Below, piece by piece: positions 1-6,996 of a DNA stretch of 10,176 bases; position 1 is the first letter of the stretch, and every line of letters starts with the position of its first letter. The stretch covers positions 1 to 10,176 of the forward strand of contig QMVM01000053.1 of assembly GCA_003661105.1 (NCBI GenBank), read 5' to 3'. A program made the position numbers and the translations under genes. This stretch comes from Methanosarcinales archaeon. Lineage in GTDB: Archaea > Halobacteriota > Methanosarcinia > Methanosarcinales > Methanogasteraceae. Under the pieces are notes generated by a model that saw only the letters and a list, made by a program, of their open reading frames with translations, did not search any database and was not told where the DNA came from.

Positions 1-2
1 CA

Positions 3-1478
3 CTACGCAATACTAAAACAGTGTCATTGATAATTGTCGCTCTACTTTCCTGTCTGTTGCTCGCGTCGGCAGTATCGGCTAAATCCGAAGGGGCGCACGC
101 CAGCATCCCGGAATATACGGGTGCTGAAACTTGTCTTGTGTGCCACCAGCAGGAGGGCGAGGACTTCGTAACCTCGGTCCATAACACGTGGATGGGCGAG
201 GCGACACACGTTGTCGGAAAGGAAGGCGAACCGACAGGCAAACTCGTTGGTATAAACGATTTCTGCATTTCCGTGAAATCGAATGAAGCCCTATGTGGTA
301 AGTGTCACGCTGGCTATGGCTTATCCGAACACGATTTTTCGGTTGAGAAGATCGACTGCCTGATCTGTCACGCACCGAATTACAAGAAGACCGCGTCAGG
401 TCCTGATCCATCGATTGATGCGACGGCAGCAGCCCGGAATGTCGGACCGCCGACGCGTGAGATGTGCCTGCGCTGCCATGCACTGGCGAGCGGTGGAGAC
501 AACAACAAGCGGGGCAATCTTGAACTTGTGATGGGTGCTGCAAACATCTCACGAGACCTCGATGTTCACATGAGCACTGGCATGGCATGTCAGGACTGCC
601 ACACGTTCGTGAATCACCATGTATCCGGTAGGGGCATGGACCTGCGTATCGATGATACCGATGTTCCGGTCACCTGCGACGACGAGAGATGTCACGGCAG
701 CGAGCCTCACGCAGAAGGTTCGATGTACAACAAGCACACTGATCGGCTCTACTGCACCGCATGTCACGTAACAGCGTATGGCAAGGTGCAGACCGTGGAG
801 ATGTCCCGCGACTGGGAAGATACGCATCTCGGCAAGGACAACCTGTATCACCTGACGACCGTTCGTGAGAGCAATCCCGCACCGATTCATGTCTGGTGGA
901 ACCGGATGTCTGAGATCGTTGATCTTGCAGATCCGGTTGTGCGTGGTGATGATGGTGCCGTGATGATGGCAAAGCCGGTCGGTGGAATCGATAATCCCGC
1001 ATCAAAGATATACGCAGCAAGGTTTCACCGGGGCAGACAGTCATGGGATGGTACGCACCTGCTGCCGTACAGGCACAAGACGGTCAAGGAGACGGGCAAC
1101 ATGACTCAAGCGATCTTTGTGGCGACAGGCAAGATATACGACCCGGTCCAGTATGTGGACACCGCACGGTATCTGGGACTCTTCCATGGAGTATCGCCGA
1201 AAGAGGATGCGCTGACATGCAAGGACTGTCACGAAGACCACGTTATCGACTTCGAGGTACTCGGATACGATATCGAGAAGGATGCATCCGGAAACCTGAT
1301 CAGCGCAACAAAGCCGGGCGAGAGTACGAATCTCGCTGATTTCAATGCGAAGGCAGGAACAGCGACCGGAGCTGCCGAAGGTTCCGGCGAATCAACCGCA
1401 GCCACACCTGGTTTCGGGATTATCCCGGCACTCGGCGGGCTTATGGCTGTAGCGTATCTGCTGCGGATGCGGAACTGA
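3..1478 (+). CDS. Secreted octaheme c-type cytochrome with PGF-CTERM anchor (5'-partial)
   Basis: Probable extracellular electron-transfer protein. Numbered from the in-window GTG at 21, there are seven CXXCH haem motifs (starting at Cys38, 92, 113, 149, 190, 245 and 400) and one CX4CH motif (Cys219 to His225), giving eight predicted haems. The N-terminus is a signal peptide: a hydrophobic run to about residue 16, then AVSA, a likely cleavage site before KSEG. The frame stays open to the window edge, and the codons before GTG 21 encode Arg and Lys, as a signal-peptide n-region would, so the true start probably lies just upstream of the window. The C-terminus has a low-complexity Gly/Ser/Thr/Ala linker, then PGFG (463-466), a hydrophobic helix and a basic RMRN end: the PGF-CTERM signal processed by archaeosortase A, which implies lipid anchoring at the S-layer. 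Its length of about 490 residues resembles the methanogen cytochrome MmcA, but I cannot claim orthology. A terminator follows. Confidence 0.9.
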   Translation, partial: LRNTKTVSLIIVALLSCLLLASAVSAKSEGAHASIPEYTGAETCLVCHQQEGEDFVTSVHNTWMGEATHVVGKEGEPTGKLVGINDFCISVKSNEALCGKCHAGYGLSEHDFSVEKIDCLICHAPNYKKTASGPDPSIDATAAARNVGPPTREMCLRCHALASGGDNNKRGNLELVMGAANISRDLDVHMSTGMACQDCHTFVNHHVSGRGMDLRIDDTDVPVTCDDERCHGSEPHAEGSMYNKHTDRLYCTACHVTAYGKVQTVEMSRDWEDTHLGKDNLYHLTTVRESNPAPIHVWWNRMSEIVDLADPVVRGDDGAVMMAKPVGGIDNPASKIYAARFHRGRQSWDGTHLLPYRHKTVKETGNMTQAIFVATGKIYDPVQYVDTARYLGLFHGVSPKEDALTCKDCHEDHVIDFEVLGYDIEKDASGNLISATKPGESTNLADFNAKAGTATGAAEGSGESTAATPGFGIIPALGGLMAVAYLLRMRN

Positions 1479-1497
1479 ATCGATTTAGATGGCGAGA

Positions 1498-1527
1498 TGG
1501 ATGGCTATGTCCATCCACTCCTTTTTT
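1498..1527 (+). terminator. Hairpin plus T-run after the cytochrome gene
   Basis: A 7-bp stem (TGGATGG at 1498-1504 with CCATCCA at 1511-1517) closes a 6-nt loop and is followed by six T residues at 1522-1527, with more T-rich sequence after. It begins 20 bp beyond the cytochrome stop codon, so it probably ends that transcript. Confidence 0.6.
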
Positions 1528-1549
1528 CATTTTTACTAACAGGAGGTAG

Positions 1550-1674
1550 CTATTACTACTTTGTCAGATTAACCACCCATTCAGGCGATTGACGTTGGTT
1601 TTGTTTTCCAAACGGTTTGAGGTCATGCCACCGCCCGCCGTTGATTTATCTGTAATGTGACAAAGTAGGACTAT
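1550..1674. mobile_element. MITE-like element with inverted ends and CTAT target duplication
   Basis: The ends at 1556-1566 and 1658-1668 are perfect 11-bp inverted repeats (CTACTTTGTCA / TGACAAAGTAG). Extended two bases outward they make 13-bp ends with 12 matches (1554-1566 and 1658-1670). Both ends are flanked directly by CTAT (1550-1553 and 1671-1674), which fits a 4-bp target-site duplication. On the minus strand, an open stretch entering from 1646 ends in RWHDLKPFGKQ...PEWVVNLTK and a stop inside the left inverted repeat, which looks like the carboxy-terminal remnant of a transposase. The unit is 117 bp, far too short to be autonomous, so it is best read as an internally deleted derivative. 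The family is not identified. Confidence 0.5.
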
Positions 1675-1684
1675 GGAGGTAGAT

Positions 1685-1837
1685 ATGATTGAAATAGTTG
1701 GTTTTGCTGTCAGAGGTTTTATCGTTGGAAACTCATATCCCGGTCCACATGCATTTCTTGTACGATCCGATCACCATCTTCACATCCAAGTCTACGATGC
1801 CCTCTATTTTTTGACATCCGTCGATAAATTTCTGTAA
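1685..1837 (+). CDS. Possible 50-aa small protein or gene remnant
   Basis: An ATG at 1685 lies 4 bp after GGAGGT (1675-1680), a strong archaeal ribosome binding site, and opens 50 codons to TAA at 1835. The product starts MIEIVGFAVRGFIVGNS and matches no family I know. From 1733 on, the frame runs antisense through the 3' end of the Lrp-type gene, so at most the first 16 codons are independent sequence. The inserted element immediately upstream may have separated this start from its own promoter. It could be a truncated gene start, a real microprotein or chance. Low confidence. Confidence 0.2.
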   Translation: MIEIVGFAVRGFIVGNSYPGPHAFLVRSDHHLHIQVYDALYFLTSVDKFL

Positions 1838-2251
1838 TTCGATGATAGACCTGAACATAACCTCGCCTAATAGATTGAATTGTGTGTTTGTACGATACAG
1901 GGCGATAATATGCTCATGATCCTTGAGCAGTTCATCAGAAACGCTCTGCAGGTTTGAATCAGCAATCTTAATACTTATGAACGCCTTGACACACTTCTCC
2001 GCTTCTTTGCAGTTAAGAAGTAAGGCGAAGCCCTCGATTACCTTATTTTTAGCCATCTCGGCAATTCTTCGTCTGACCGTCCCCTCGCTCACGCTGATCT
2101 TGTTTGCGATATCGACATTACTCATCCTCGCGTTCTCGCTTAATATCCTGATGATCTTCAGGTCGACGTCATCTACCGTCAGCGTTTCGAGTAGACCCTC
2201 GCACGACTCCTTTCTCCAGCACTTGACTCTCTGATTGCGGTGATCTTCCAT
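1733..2251 (-). CDS. Lrp/AsnC-family transcriptional regulator
   Basis: DNA-binding regulator, 172 aa from the ATG at 2251. An AsnC-type winged helix-turn-helix spans roughly residues 25-73: LKIIRILSENARMS, then DIANKISVSEGTVRRRI as the recognition region. A C-terminal RAM-type effector-binding and oligomerisation domain follows (FISIKIADSN..., then a second strand-helix half ending VKMVIGSYKK). A GTG at 2260 would add MLT, but the minus-strand TATA box centred near 2277 places transcription start at about 2251, so a leaderless message beginning at ATG 2251 is preferred; no ribosome binding site precedes either start. The gene is divergent from the F420-dependent reductase gene and shares a palindromic intergenic region with it, which suggests it controls itself and that gene. 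Six cysteines, two pairs spaced CX5C, are unusual for this family and may sense redox state, metal or sulfur compounds (inference). Confidence 0.88.
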   Translation of the reverse strand: MEDHRNQRVKCWRKESCEGLLETLTVDDVDLKIIRILSENARMSNVDIANKISVSEGTVRRRIAEMAKNKVIEGFALLLNCKEAEKCVKAFISIKIADSNLQSVSDELLKDHEHIIALYRTNTQFNLLGEVMFRSIIELQKFIDGCQKIEGIVDLDVKMVIGSYKKCMWTGI

Positions 2252-2273
2252 AGTTAGCACTATGCCTTGACGG

Positions 2274-2285
2274 TATAAAAATATT
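2274..2285 (-). promoter_or_regulatory. TATA box of the Lrp-type regulator gene
   Basis: On the minus strand the sequence reads AATATTTTTATA, a good archaeal TATA box. Its core is about 26 bp upstream of the ATG at 2251, the normal TATA-to-start distance, which predicts a leaderless transcript. The left arm of the intergenic palindrome overlaps it. Confidence 0.5.
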
Positions 2286-2310
2286 GTGTAGCGAAATCCG
2301 CAACAATATT
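2280..2310. promoter_or_regulatory. Palindromic operator candidate between the regulator and fsr
   Basis: AATATTGT (2280-2287) and ACAATATT (2303-2310) form perfect 8-bp inverted arms around a 15-bp spacer. The arm centres are 23 bp apart, about two helical turns, which suits dimeric or tetrameric Lrp-type regulators. The left arm overlaps the regulator's own TATA box and the right arm abuts the BRE/TATA of fsr. Binding here could affect both divergent promoters. This is a prediction from position and symmetry. Confidence 0.5.
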
Positions 2311-2311
2311 A

Positions 2312-2326
2312 CGAAATCTTTATATA
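2312..2326 (+). promoter_or_regulatory. BRE/TATA promoter of fsr
   Basis: CGAAA (2312-2316), a BRE-like purine element, precedes TTTATATA (2319-2326), a near-consensus archaeal TATA box. Transcription should start near 2348, leaving a leader of about 40 nt before the ATG at 2391. The strong match suggests a potentially highly expressed gene that needs control by the adjacent palindrome. Confidence 0.65.
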
Positions 2327-2390
2327 GGGGTGTAGACAACAAGAAGATATAAGCACAATGTGCAACAAAACGTTACAAGGAGTGAATATC

Positions 2391-4319
2391 ATGGCAAACG
2401 AAGAATATAAATGGTTCCTGCGGGACGAGGTCGTCGACGCGGGATTATGTACATTCTGCGGCGCATGTGCCGCGATCTGTCCAAATGACAGAATTGAGTT
2501 TCGGGAAGATGGTCCAGCGCTTAAGGAAGAGTGTCCGCGAAATGGGCAAGGCGCATGCAAGGACGTCTGCCAGCGCGTGGTTACCTTTGCATCGAAGATC
2601 GGTCCGAATATCTTTGGTTTCAAAGCAAAACCGCCAGCACTGCTTGGACAGTACGAAACACTTGTTGCGGCACGGGCGACCGATCCCGCGATACAAGAGG
2701 CTGGACAGGACGGCGGCGCAGTGACCGCTCTTCTCTCGTACTGTATGGACAATGGCTTGATCGATGGCGTGATCGCAACCGGTGACGCAGGAAAGCCAAG
2801 TTCACGCGTTGTCAGGTCAAAGGAGGAACTGCTCGATTCCGCCGGCTCGAAATACTCCGCAATTCCTGTGCTCACAGCGATCAAGGATGCAGGCGACATC
2901 ACGAATGCCGCGGTGGTCGGGCTGCCATGCCACGTCTACGGGGTCAGAAAGACCCAGTTCTTCCCGGGCATGATGTCGCATGGCTACGAGGTCGGCGAGA
3001 ACGGTGAGAAGATTAAGGTTCCGAACATCGCTTACGTCATCGGCTTGTTCTGCACCGAGAACTTCAACTATGGCAAGCTGGCAGTGTTCATGCAAGAGAA
3101 GGGTGTGGCCATAAGCGATGTCAGGAGAGCCGCTATACATCTCGACGAACTGGTTGTGACGACCGATTCCGGAAGTTACGAGTTTGATCTCAACGATCTC
3201 TGGAATGCGGGATGTGTTCAGGACGGCTGCGTGATATGCAGGGATGCGGTCTCCAAACTCTCTGACATATCGGCAGGGTTCATGGGCTCTGATAAGGGCT
3301 GGACGACGCTCATGGGAAGAACACAAAAGGGTGTCGAGCTGATCAAAGCGGCAGAGGAAGCCGGATACATCGAGACAAAGCCGGACGTCGATCTCCACCG
3401 GATCGATGAGTTTGCGGGCATCAAGATGCAGCGGTTCAAATGGGAACTTGCTCGTAGGCTCGATGAGGGTAAGAAGGTCAAGTTCTACTGGGCATCAGAC
3501 TATCCAGGTATCGTGGGCGAGGTCAATGGTACGTTCTATGTCAAGATAAAGACCAATTCAGGACTGATGGGTGCAGATCCGCTTGCGAAAGTGGCTGAAC
3601 TTGCTAATAAATACGGCGATGGGACACTCGAGATTACATCAAGGCAGACCGTCGAGATTCAGGGCGTTACCGGCACGAACGTGGACGCACTGATGAGCGA
3701 TATCTATGCGAGTGGTCTTGCAACGATTGGTATGGGCTATGTCTCAGCGTGCGTCGGGATGGATTACTGCACGGAAGGGCTTGTCGAGACCAAGAAACTA
3801 GCAGGAGAGCTCACAATGGCGTTTGCTCAGCGACTGACGCCGCACAAGGTGAAGATCGGTATCGCAGGCTGTGCGAACGACTGTGTGCGAGCCAAGCGCC
3901 ACGACGTCGGTCTTATCGGGCAGGTACGCCCTGAGATCGATACCGAGAAGTGCAACGGCTGTGGACGGTGTGCCGAACTCTGCCGGGTCGATGCGATCTC
4001 AATTGTTCTTGGAAAGGCGGTAATTGACAAGGACAAGTGCGTAACCTGCGGATGGTGTATAAGGGGATGTCCGAACGAGGCCGCGATCGAGAAGGAACGC
4101 GGGTACGCGATGTGGATCGGCGCCAATGATGCGAGACGACCTGCTGACGGACTACTCTTAAAGTCGTTCTGTACGGCGGAGGAGATTCCCGGGTTAATCG
4201 ATGCGGTTGCAAAGACGCTTGTCAAGCACAAGACAAAGCCGGGCAGAGAGAGGCTCGGGAATGTGATGAAGAACGTCGGCGAGGGCAAGTTCATCAAAGA
4301 GGTTCTGGATCAGGTGTGA
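2391..4319 (+). CDS. fsr: F420H2-dependent sulfite (or nitrite) reductase, Fsr family
   Basis: Two-module enzyme that takes electrons from F420H2 and passes them through Fe-S clusters to a sirohaem reducing sulfite to sulfide, or nitrite in some group II members. The ATG at 2391 follows AGGAGTGA by 5 bp and is preferred over the ATG at 2358, which lacks a ribosome binding site; this gives 642 aa. Residues 1-350 resemble the FrhB/FpoF F420-oxidising subunit, with a [4Fe-4S] motif at Cys20, 23, 26 and 30. Residues 360-642 are the sulfite reductase half. The sirohaem-[4Fe-4S] signature is Cys454-X5-Cys460 and Cys494-X3-Cys498. An inserted ferredoxin domain carries CX2CX2CX3C at 521-531 and 550-560. 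Arg418 and the RAKR stretch (500-503) are candidate anion-binding residues. Length and domain order match Fsr. It is monocistronic, between its own promoter and a strong terminator. Whether sulfite or nitrite is the true substrate cannot be read from the sequence. Confidence 0.93.
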   Translation: MANEEYKWFLRDEVVDAGLCTFCGACAAICPNDRIEFREDGPALKEECPRNGQGACKDVCQRVVTFASKIGPNIFGFKAKPPALLGQYETLVAARATDPAIQEAGQDGGAVTALLSYCMDNGLIDGVIATGDAGKPSSRVVRSKEELLDSAGSKYSAIPVLTAIKDAGDITNAAVVGLPCHVYGVRKTQFFPGMMSHGYEVGENGEKIKVPNIAYVIGLFCTENFNYGKLAVFMQEKGVAISDVRRAAIHLDELVVTTDSGSYEFDLNDLWNAGCVQDGCVICRDAVSKLSDISAGFMGSDKGWTTLMGRTQKGVELIKAAEEAGYIETKPDVDLHRIDEFAGIKMQRFKWELARRLDEGKKVKFYWASDYPGIVGEVNGTFYVKIKTNSGLMGADPLAKVAELANKYGDGTLEITSRQTVEIQGVTGTNVDALMSDIYASGLATIGMGYVSACVGMDYCTEGLVETKKLAGELTMAFAQRLTPHKVKIGIAGCANDCVRAKRHDVGLIGQVRPEIDTEKCNGCGRCAELCRVDAISIVLGKAVIDKDKCVTCGWCIRGCPNEAAIEKERGYAMWIGANDARRPADGLLLKSFCTAEEIPGLIDAVAKTLVKHKTKPGRERLGNVMKNVGEGKFIKEVLDQV

Positions 4320-4332
4320 TAGTACTTTATTT

Positions 4333-4387
4333 AACCGCGGAGATTACGGATCCCCTCTACGTAATCTCCGCGGTTTCCGCTTTTTTT
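4333..4387 (+). terminator. Strong intrinsic terminator after fsr
   Basis: A perfect 16-bp stem (4333-4348 with 4360-4375; arm AACCGCGGAGATTACG) closes an 11-nt loop and is followed, after a short spacer, by seven T residues at 4381-4387. It begins 13 bp after the fsr stop. The opposite side is not T-rich in the minus direction, so it probably serves fsr only and not the convergent gene. Confidence 0.85.
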
Positions 4388-4457
4388 AAGTTGTGTAACA
4401 GCTTTGGTTTGGTGGTCATGTTCTTGCAGCATCTACCGCAAGGTCGCAAGTGTCATT

Positions 4458-5720
4458 TTATGCGAGTGTGGGGGTATCTGCATATACCGCTCCAAGTATC
4501 TTTCCTCCAAGCGTGGTCATCGAAAACCACTCAATCCCCCAGCCGTGGTTTATAGCGTACTCTGCCCGCTCTTTCACATAACTAAAGTCAAGAATCCCGA
4601 ATGACTTGAGTGCTGGCATGATCCGCTCCGCAAAGATGTTTATGGAGAGAAAACTTATCGGCAGGTAGGCCTCGGAAATCCCGTCTATGTCTCCGATCTT
4701 CATACCGATCCTCCGCGTCTCCTCATCGAAATGATATCTCCTGCCAGGCTCACACGCTGCAAGGTGTACCGCGATAACGTCCCGTGATGCCTGCACCCAG
4801 TCAGGGCCCGCACAATCCTGTGGTGGCAACAATCGCCTCCACTCTATATGATTCCAGAACGCATCGAAGAGTATGATGAACTGCTCTTTCGGCGGGAGAT
4901 TCGTAAATATCTCGATCCGCGGGGTTACCTCCATCCCGTTTTTCTCATTCACAACCACGAGGTTCAGGGTTTTAGCGAGATTATAAAATAGATGAATGGT
5001 TCGCGAATCTGGCTGGTTTGCACTACCTTTCAGGTCTTCCGGACTCTCTATCAGGTTATTCAGTGTAAAAAGATCTTTTCTGCGGATGAAACTATTTGCA
5101 GTGGTCAGTTTCATGCCATTATTGGAACTGATGTATCGCAGGAAGGTCCGGAAATCATCCGGGAGTGATGTCTTGCCTGATTCAATGTCAGCCTCTGATA
5201 CTACCTGACTGACCATCGAATCCACATCGAAAGTCTGAGAAACACTAACCACTTCACCCATCATAGCCCTATCAAGTTCCTCAAAGAACCATCGCTCATA
5301 ATCTTCTTCCCAGGTGTCAGAGTAGAGATCAAGTCCACGGTATGCATCGAATCTGCGAATGTATTTATCGGGGGGTTTGAATGCATCAAGGATATCCTCC
5401 AGTTCTTCGTCATTTAAATGTCCTTTTTCATGAAGAAACTTGTAGAACTTCTTAAAAGAGACGGGGATCTGGCGAAGATCGCTCCTGCTGCTTGCAACCT
5501 TTCTGATATACCAGTCTCCAAGATATTCCTCGATACCCATTCCTGTAACCTCTATGAGAGTGCCTTGCCCATGTCCTGTGAGGTATGTCGCGAAGAACTC
5601 AATCTCAGCGGCATGCCCTGACGCCGTCTTCTCACTTAGCCCCTTCTCTACGGTCAGATACTTGTAGAATGATGTAACAAGTTCTTCAACTTCGCTGTCC
5701 GGTTCATCGTCACCTGCCAT
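4458..5720 (-). CDS. Unrecognised protein with recombinase-like core-binding N-terminus
   Basis: 420 aa, start fixed by GGAGGA 5 bp upstream of the ATG at 5720. Residues about 12-115 look like the SAM-like, all-helical core-binding domain of tyrosine recombinases: TSFYKYLTVEKGLSEKTASGH, a second helix EIEFFATYL, then FKKFYKFLHEKGHL. The expected catalytic Arg...His-X-X-Arg...Tyr domain is absent; the rest is acidic and mostly helical. Two stretches (around KLTTANSFIRRKDLFTLNNL, 204-223, and VTPRIEIFTNLPPKEQFIILF, 265-285) recall winged-helix motifs near helicase-associated domains, a weak resemblance. No signal peptide or membrane segment is seen, so it should be cytoplasmic. It sits alone, convergent to fsr, with no mobile-element partner. 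It could be a domesticated DNA-binding protein, but its function is unknown. Confidence 0.75.
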   Translation of the reverse strand: MAGDDEPDSEVEELVTSFYKYLTVEKGLSEKTASGHAAEIEFFATYLTGHGQGTLIEVTGMGIEEYLGDWYIRKVASSRSDLRQIPVSFKKFYKFLHEKGHLNDEELEDILDAFKPPDKYIRRFDAYRGLDLYSDTWEEDYERWFFEELDRAMMGEVVSVSQTFDVDSMVSQVVSEADIESGKTSLPDDFRTFLRYISSNNGMKLTTANSFIRRKDLFTLNNLIESPEDLKGSANQPDSRTIHLFYNLAKTLNLVVVNEKNGMEVTPRIEIFTNLPPKEQFIILFDAFWNHIEWRRLLPPQDCAGPDWVQASRDVIAVHLAACEPGRRYHFDEETRRIGMKIGDIDGISEAYLPISFLSINIFAERIMPALKSFGILDFSYVKERAEYAINHGWGIEWFSMTTLGGKILGAVYADTPTLA

Positions 5721-5963
5721 ACAAATCCTCCATTGCGAACTCGTGCTATCTCACTAACGTTGTGCTCGGAATCCATGATAAAGGGTGCTGCTATGATCTG
5801 CATCCCTGCCGGTGATCAAACTCATCCGGTGTTTCATGCATGGGTTACAACATGGACGTTACGGCGCGCGCAGCACCATATCTCGTGGTTTTGCATGACC
5901 GTGACACCGCATAGTGTCCGGAATCGGATGCTAACAGACCCCGGAACAGATACCTTTTAATCT
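5721..5963. other. Divergent intergenic region, no gene seen
   Basis: This stretch separates the minus-strand 420-aa gene from the plus-strand membrane protein gene and should hold both promoters. For the plus strand, TTTTAAT at 5954-5960 is a modest TATA candidate whose predicted start lies near the ATG at 5988. For the minus strand only a weak TTTATC at 5777-5782 is visible. An open frame at 5733-5960 has a composition unlike a protein and no ribosome binding site, so I do not call it. Confidence 0.4.
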
Positions 5964-6881
5964 GTGCAAACCCAAACTATTGAATCGATGATGCACTCAT
6001 TCGTAGATGTCGTCCTGAAACTCGAAAAAACATCCCGCACGCACCGGCATTACAGGGGTCTATTGAACCTGGTCCTCATTTTCCTTCTCTTCTACACACT
6101 ACTACTCTACGTCAGCGCACCGGTCATCTTCGCACGGTACAGTTCTTATGATTTTACTTTGCTCGAATATCCGGTGCGCATGAAGATGGTGTGCACCGTC
6201 GCTCTGGCGCTCATCCCCGCGATCGTTATCACCTCCCTGCTCTATATCCGCAGAAAACCGGTGAGTGTCATCAGGTCAATCGGTGATGCGTACCCTCTGC
6301 TCAGGGAGCGGCTGCCCACCGCTTATGACCACGCGGACTCATCAGGCATCGTTGTGGACGATCTGGCAGAGGGTGTGTCTATCGACGCAGGGTCTATCAG
6401 AAAGTCGGCGATCATCAGCAAAAAAGGGATAATCTTCCGGGCAGCAGCATCTCTTGTGTTGGTGTCTCTTCTACTGTTTGTATCATCGCCAGACGCGCCC
6501 CGTTTCATAACGCCTGAAGAGCTTGAGTCCAAGATCACCCCGCAAACTGATGAGGAGCGAGAGGAAGCTGCGGACGAGGCGCATCAGCAGCAACTGATGA
6601 GCGAACTCGGATCCGAGTCCGGTTCAGGTAGCGGCGATGCAGAGATCTATGGCAAGCCGTCAGTTGCGGTGATCGAGGGCACAGATATCGAACTGGTGAT
6701 GTTCTCGGATGCCGGTGTCGGGCACAGCTCCCGCAGGACCGAATCCGAGCCAATAAGTTTCATTTCAGGGACTGTGTACGCTGCAACGCCTGTGTCGTCC
6801 GAGACCTACATCGACAGACTGCCTGAAGAGAACAGGGATCTTATCAAACAGTACTTTATGGAGATGGCTGAGGTCGGTTAA
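5964..6881 (+). CDS. Membrane protein of unknown function, three helices
   Basis: 305 aa from the GTG at 5964, or 297 from the ATG at 5988, which lies at the leaderless distance from the TTTTAAT box; neither start has a ribosome binding site. Predicted membrane helices lie at about residues 33-56, 74-94 and 156-175. Between helices 2 and 3 is a cytoplasm-like segment with PLLRERLPTAYDHAD (111-125), then VVDDLAEGVSIDAGSI. The pattern resembles archaeal membrane proteins of unknown function found near MoxR/DUF58 genes, though no such gene is in this window. After helix 3 comes an acidic, Gln/Glu/Ser/Gly-rich linker (185-225), then a short folded-looking tail. The gene lies 115 bp upstream of a small two-helix membrane protein gene, possibly a functional partner. 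Function not recognised. Confidence 0.75.
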   Translation: MQTQTIESMMHSFVDVVLKLEKTSRTHRHYRGLLNLVLIFLLFYTLLLYVSAPVIFARYSSYDFTLLEYPVRMKMVCTVALALIPAIVITSLLYIRRKPVSVIRSIGDAYPLLRERLPTAYDHADSSGIVVDDLAEGVSIDAGSIRKSAIISKKGIIFRAAASLVLVSLLLFVSSPDAPRFITPEELESKITPQTDEEREEAADEAHQQQLMSELGSESGSGSGDAEIYGKPSVAVIEGTDIELVMFSDAGVGHSSRRTESEPISFISGTVYAATPVSSETYIDRLPEENRDLIKQYFMEMAEVG

Positions 6882-6932
6882 GGGAATTGGGCCGACCGGC
6901 GGAAACTCCGGGCTCCCACACTACACTATATC

Positions 6933-6948
6933 ATCACACCATCACACC
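6933..6948. repeat. Two tandem ATCACACC units
   Basis: ATCACACC occurs twice head to tail (6933-6940, 6941-6948), just upstream of a TATA-like CTATAATA (6952-6959). It may be part of the promoter of the small gene starting at 6997 or may be chance low complexity. Confidence 0.4.
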
Positions 6949-6951
6949 ATA

Positions 6952-6959
6952 CTATAATA
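6952..6959 (+). promoter_or_regulatory. Candidate TATA box for the small membrane protein gene
   Basis: CTATAATA lies about 41 bp before the ATG at 6997. The expected transcription start near 6980 leaves room for the ribosome binding site GGAGTGAT at 6984-6991. A modest match. Confidence 0.3.
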
Positions 6960-6996
6960 GTCTCCGGCGAAGATTGGGTGTCCGGAGTGATAAACC

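Noticed and set aside
2358..2390. Upstream in-frame ATG extending Fsr by 11 residues
   Set aside because: No ribosome binding site and only about 10 nt after the predicted transcription start, whereas ATG 2391 has AGGAGTGA at ideal spacing and a family-like start.
4316..4604. Plus-strand open frames after fsr
   Set aside because: They run through the fsr terminator and antisense into the 3' end of the 420-aa gene; composition is not protein-like.
5733..5960. 75-codon plus-strand open frame in the intergenic region
   Set aside because: No ribosome binding site, rich in His, Thr, Arg and Met with no fold-like pattern; it occupies a region expected to hold two divergent promoters.
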